Below, piece by piece: positions 62,058-64,000 of a stretch of DNA of 64,000 nucleotides. Every line of letters begins with the position of its first letter. Position 1 is the stretch's first letter. The notes beneath the pieces were generated by a model. The model made no database searches. It was not told the origin of the DNA and worked only from the letters and a program-made list of their open reading frames with translations. The stretch lies in NCBI GenBank assembly GCA_003216415.1, contig QCIY01000007.1:1-64000 (forward strand), in the 5' to 3' direction. Origin of the DNA: Prochlorococcus sp. AG-402-O16 (GTDB lineage: Bacteria; Cyanobacteriota; Cyanobacteriia; PCC-6307; Cyanobiaceae). A program made the position numbers and the translations under genes.

Positions 62058-62600
62058 ATGGTTGTCATTAATCACAAGAAAAATCTAAATTTTGGAGAAA
62101 ATAATTCTCCAGAGATTTGTTTAAATAGTAATTTAAAAAGATGGTTTTCAAGAAATATTGGATTGTGGAAATCCAATAGGACCTATTTTCTTGATGAAAC
62201 ACAAAAAACTTATAATTTATGTATGAATATAAATATTCAAGCTCTTGAAAGTAAGTCCGAATGGGAATCGCACTATAAATTCACCTGGTACCCAGAAAAA
62301 AAATATAATTTTTTTGAGGAAAACCCCCAATACAAAGAACGAGGTGAAATGCGTGCATTTATAAAAGGACACCAACTTATGAGGGAAAATTTTTATTTAA
62401 GTAGTGATGAAGGGATTTCAAATATTAAGCAAGTAGATGAACACGAAATGATTTTTGAATCTTCTTACAAAGATTGGTATATTATTGAACATACAAGGTT
62501 AGTAGATTTAGATAACTATAGATTCAGGGTTATATATTCATGGAACAAAAATAAGCTCAAAATAGTAGAGAATCATCATGAAATTAAAATTATTAAGTAA
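62058..62600 (+). CDS. CpcS/CpeS-like bilin-lyase-fold protein, 180 aa
   Basis: A lipocalin-like protein. FSRNIGLWKSNRTYFLDETQ fits the W-x-S-x-R-T signature at the first strand of CpcS/CpeS lyases. Further strands include WESHYKFTWYPEKK and RGEMRAFIKGHQLMRENFYL. CpcS proteins attach bilins to phycobiliproteins or bind them. This organism has no phycobilisome genes in view, and high-light Prochlorococcus keeps only a trace of phycoerythrin, so the role is uncertain. No other cofactor motif is visible. ATG at 62058. Confidence 0.45.
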   Translation: MVVINHKKNLNFGENNSPEICLNSNLKRWFSRNIGLWKSNRTYFLDETQKTYNLCMNINIQALESKSEWESHYKFTWYPEKKYNFFEENPQYKERGEMRAFIKGHQLMRENFYLSSDEGISNIKQVDEHEMIFESSYKDWYIIEHTRLVDLDNYRFRVIYSWNKNKLKIVENHHEIKIIK

Positions 62601-62680
62601 GAAATTCTATTAATTTAAAAATAAATATTAAAATGCTATGTTAACTAATAATCTTGTGTATTAATGGGTACTAATTTTCA

Positions 62681-63112
62681 ATGAAAAAGTTTTTAAATGT
62701 ACTAAATATTCCTTTACTTTTTTATCTAACTATTTGTGAAATAAATATTTTAAACAAAAAATTATATGCGAATACAAAACCTCAAGCTAATCAGCAAGAT
62801 ATCTTTTTGTATAAACAAATGGGGGCTTCTTACCTATGTAAATCAATTAATGACAAAATAGATTTTGACTTCAACAAAGCTTTTGCAGTCTCAACATATA
62901 CATTTGCAGAAGTTGTTTTTTCAAAGCATGGTAATTTCATTAAAGAGGCAGGCAAAGAAAAATTAACTACCCAAAGAGTACTTTATATAGGTGAGATTGA
63001 GATTCTTAATAGCGCAATTAAAATTTGTCCTAAACAAATCCCTGCTGATGTAAAGAAAAGGTTTCAAGAAACTCTCAATAAATTAAAAAAACAAACAAAT
63101 AAAAAGAAGTAG
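62681..63112 (+). CDS. secreted hypothetical protein, 143 aa
   Basis: A hydrophobic N-terminus (KKFLNVLNIPLLFYLTICEI) may be a signal or anchor, with cleavage possible near LYANT. The mature part is mixed alpha/beta: LCKSINDKIDFDFNKAFAVS, VVFSKHGNFIKEAGKEKLTT, and a lysine-rich tail. Two cysteines (YLC, KICPKQI). No recognised domain. It ends 11 bp before the convergent prs gene. Confidence 0.55.
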   Translation: MKKFLNVLNIPLLFYLTICEINILNKKLYANTKPQANQQDIFLYKQMGASYLCKSINDKIDFDFNKAFAVSTYTFAEVVFSKHGNFIKEAGKEKLTTQRVLYIGEIEILNSAIKICPKQIPADVKKRFQETLNKLKKQTNKKK

Positions 63113-63122
63113 TATCAAATAA

Positions 63123-64000
63123 TTATCTAAACATTGAGCTAACCGAACTCTCTTCATGAATTCTCCAAATAGCTTCTCCTAACATATTTGCTACTGATAG
63201 AACTTTTAACTGAGGAAAATTATCTTTAATTACAACTGGTATACTATTAGTTACTATGACTTGCTCAAATAGATCTTGAGCACTTAATCTTTCATAAGAA
63301 GGCGGAGAAAATACTGGATGTGAAGCGCAAGCGAATATTCTCTCAGCACCTTCTTGTTTTAATAAATTAGCTCCTGAACAAATTGTGCCACCAGTATCTA
63401 TCATATCGTCTATTAAAATAGCTGTTTTACCTTTAACTTCTCCAATCACTGTTAAACTTTCGGCAACATTATGAGCTGCCCTTCTTTTGTCAATTATTGC
63501 CAAAGGAGCATCTTTCATTTGTTTTGCAAATGCTCTTGCTCTGGCAACTCCCCCTACATCAGGAGAGACAACAACAACTTCCTTTAAATTTAAAGTTTCT
63601 AAATAATCAATCAAAACCGGTGAGCCGTAAATATGATCGCATGGTATATCAAAATAACCTTGTATTTGAGCTGAATGCAAATCCATCGCAAGAACCCTAT
63701 CAACTCCTGATTTCTCTAGTAAATTAGCGGTAAGTTTTGCGGTTATAGACTCTCTACCTGAAGTCTTTCTATCTGCCCTTGCATATCCAAAATAAGGTAT
63801 AACAGCCGTTATTTGTCTGGCAGATGCCCTCTTGCAGGCATCTACCATAATCATAAGTTCCATTAAACTATCGTTTACTGGAGCGCATGTAGGTTGTATT
63901 AGGAACACATCACAACCTCTAATGGATTGCTGTATCTGAACATAAAGTTCTCCATCAGCAAATCTCTTAGATATTAAAGGTACGTTTTCAATGCCTAGGT
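63123..64000 (-). CDS. prs: ribose-phosphate pyrophosphokinase, 5'-truncated
   Basis: The C-terminal 290 or so residues; the 5' end lies beyond the right edge, and the reading frame continues upstream to the window end with VPLISKRFADGELYVQIQQS. Motifs: FLIQPTCAPVNDSLMELMIM, YFGYARADRKTSGRESITAK (ATP loop), VVSPDVGGVARARAFAK and the PRPP-binding AILIDDMIDTGGTICSGANL. It makes PRPP for purine, pyrimidine, histidine and NAD synthesis. Confidence 0.97.
   Translation of the reverse strand, partial: LGIENVPLISKRFADGELYVQIQQSIRGCDVFLIQPTCAPVNDSLMELMIMVDACKRASARQITAVIPYFGYARADRKTSGRESITAKLTANLLEKSGVDRVLAMDLHSAQIQGYFDIPCDHIYGSPVLIDYLETLNLKEVVVVSPDVGGVARARAFAKQMKDAPLAIIDKRRAAHNVAESLTVIGEVKGKTAILIDDMIDTGGTICSGANLLKQEGAERIFACASHPVFSPPSYERLSAQDLFEQVIVTNSIPVVIKDNFPQLKVLSVANMLGEAIWRIHEESSVSSMFR

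Overview
This window is almost certainly chromosome from a high-light-adapted Prochlorococcus. The DNA is strongly AT-rich. Genes are short and tightly packed, and there are many very small membrane or secreted proteins. The gene set is marine picocyanobacterial: a magnesium chelatase ChlI, PetG, cytochrome cM, a carotenoid cyclase and GGPP synthase, an OpcA-Zwf pair, a SasA clock kinase, a Yfr1 RNA between trxA and guaB, and a ferredoxin-NADP reductase whose N-terminus is a hydrophobic anchor instead of a phycobilisome-linker domain. I saw no insertion sequence, integrase, CRISPR array or rRNA. The only tRNA is tRNA-Glu(UUC).

Layout. (1) 1-14.5 kb is a field of small and mostly unassigned genes around a few recognisable ones: a tRNA-dihydrouridine synthase, a hot-dog thioesterase, an Mrr-like nuclease-domain protein, a MAPEG protein, two PAP/fibrillin proteins, a Nif11-like peptide, an LHC-like ssl1498-type peptide and an OsmC protein. 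Many genes here have fewer than 60 codons. (2) 13.28-13.56 kb is gene-free DNA holding two tandem minus-strand RNA genes: a Yfr2-type RNA and an RNA that carries an exact copy of the Yfr1 core in a hairpin loop. (3) 14.5-20.6 kb is a zinc-homeostasis cluster: znuB, zur, znuC, znuA, a CobW-type GTPase and a WD40 protein, with palindromes upstream of znuA/znuC and of the GTPase gene that look like Zur boxes. ZnuA and the GTPase appear to share an inserted domain of about 110 residues. (4) 20.8-21.4 kb has no clear gene but looks like a transcription unit, with a perfect Shine-Dalgarno, a 10-codon ORF and a strong terminator. (5) 22.3-26.8 kb is an ATP-grasp / alpha-E / transglutaminase operon followed by a cupin and a pentapeptide-repeat protein. 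(6) 26.8-34.4 kb holds a PfkB kinase, an MFS carrier, an alpha/beta hydrolase gene split by a poly-A frameshift, and an orphan peptide-type ABC binding protein and permease.

(7) 34.4-42.7 kb is a long minus-strand housekeeping series (hom, sufE, 5-FTHF cyclo-ligase, ruvC, chlI, trmJ, cytM, rsmD, hisH, trxA, yfr1, guaB-like), with petG on the plus strand. (8) 42.9-64 kb holds gyrA, a lycopene cyclase, a GH57 branching-type enzyme, leuA, a membrane HD hydrolase, folD, crtE, a PAP2-like protein, cobB, opcA, zwf, petH, an SRPBCC protein, tRNA-Glu, sasA, a CpcS-like protein, a secreted hypothetical and the 3' part of prs.

The points most worth a second look are the extra Yfr1-core RNA beside the Yfr2-like RNA, with possible pairing between them; the domain shared by ZnuA and the CobW GTPase; zur embedded antisense between znuC and znuB; the A10 frameshift in the hydrolase; and the unexplained 21.0-21.3 kb transcript. 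All calls were made by eye from sequence. No database search was run.
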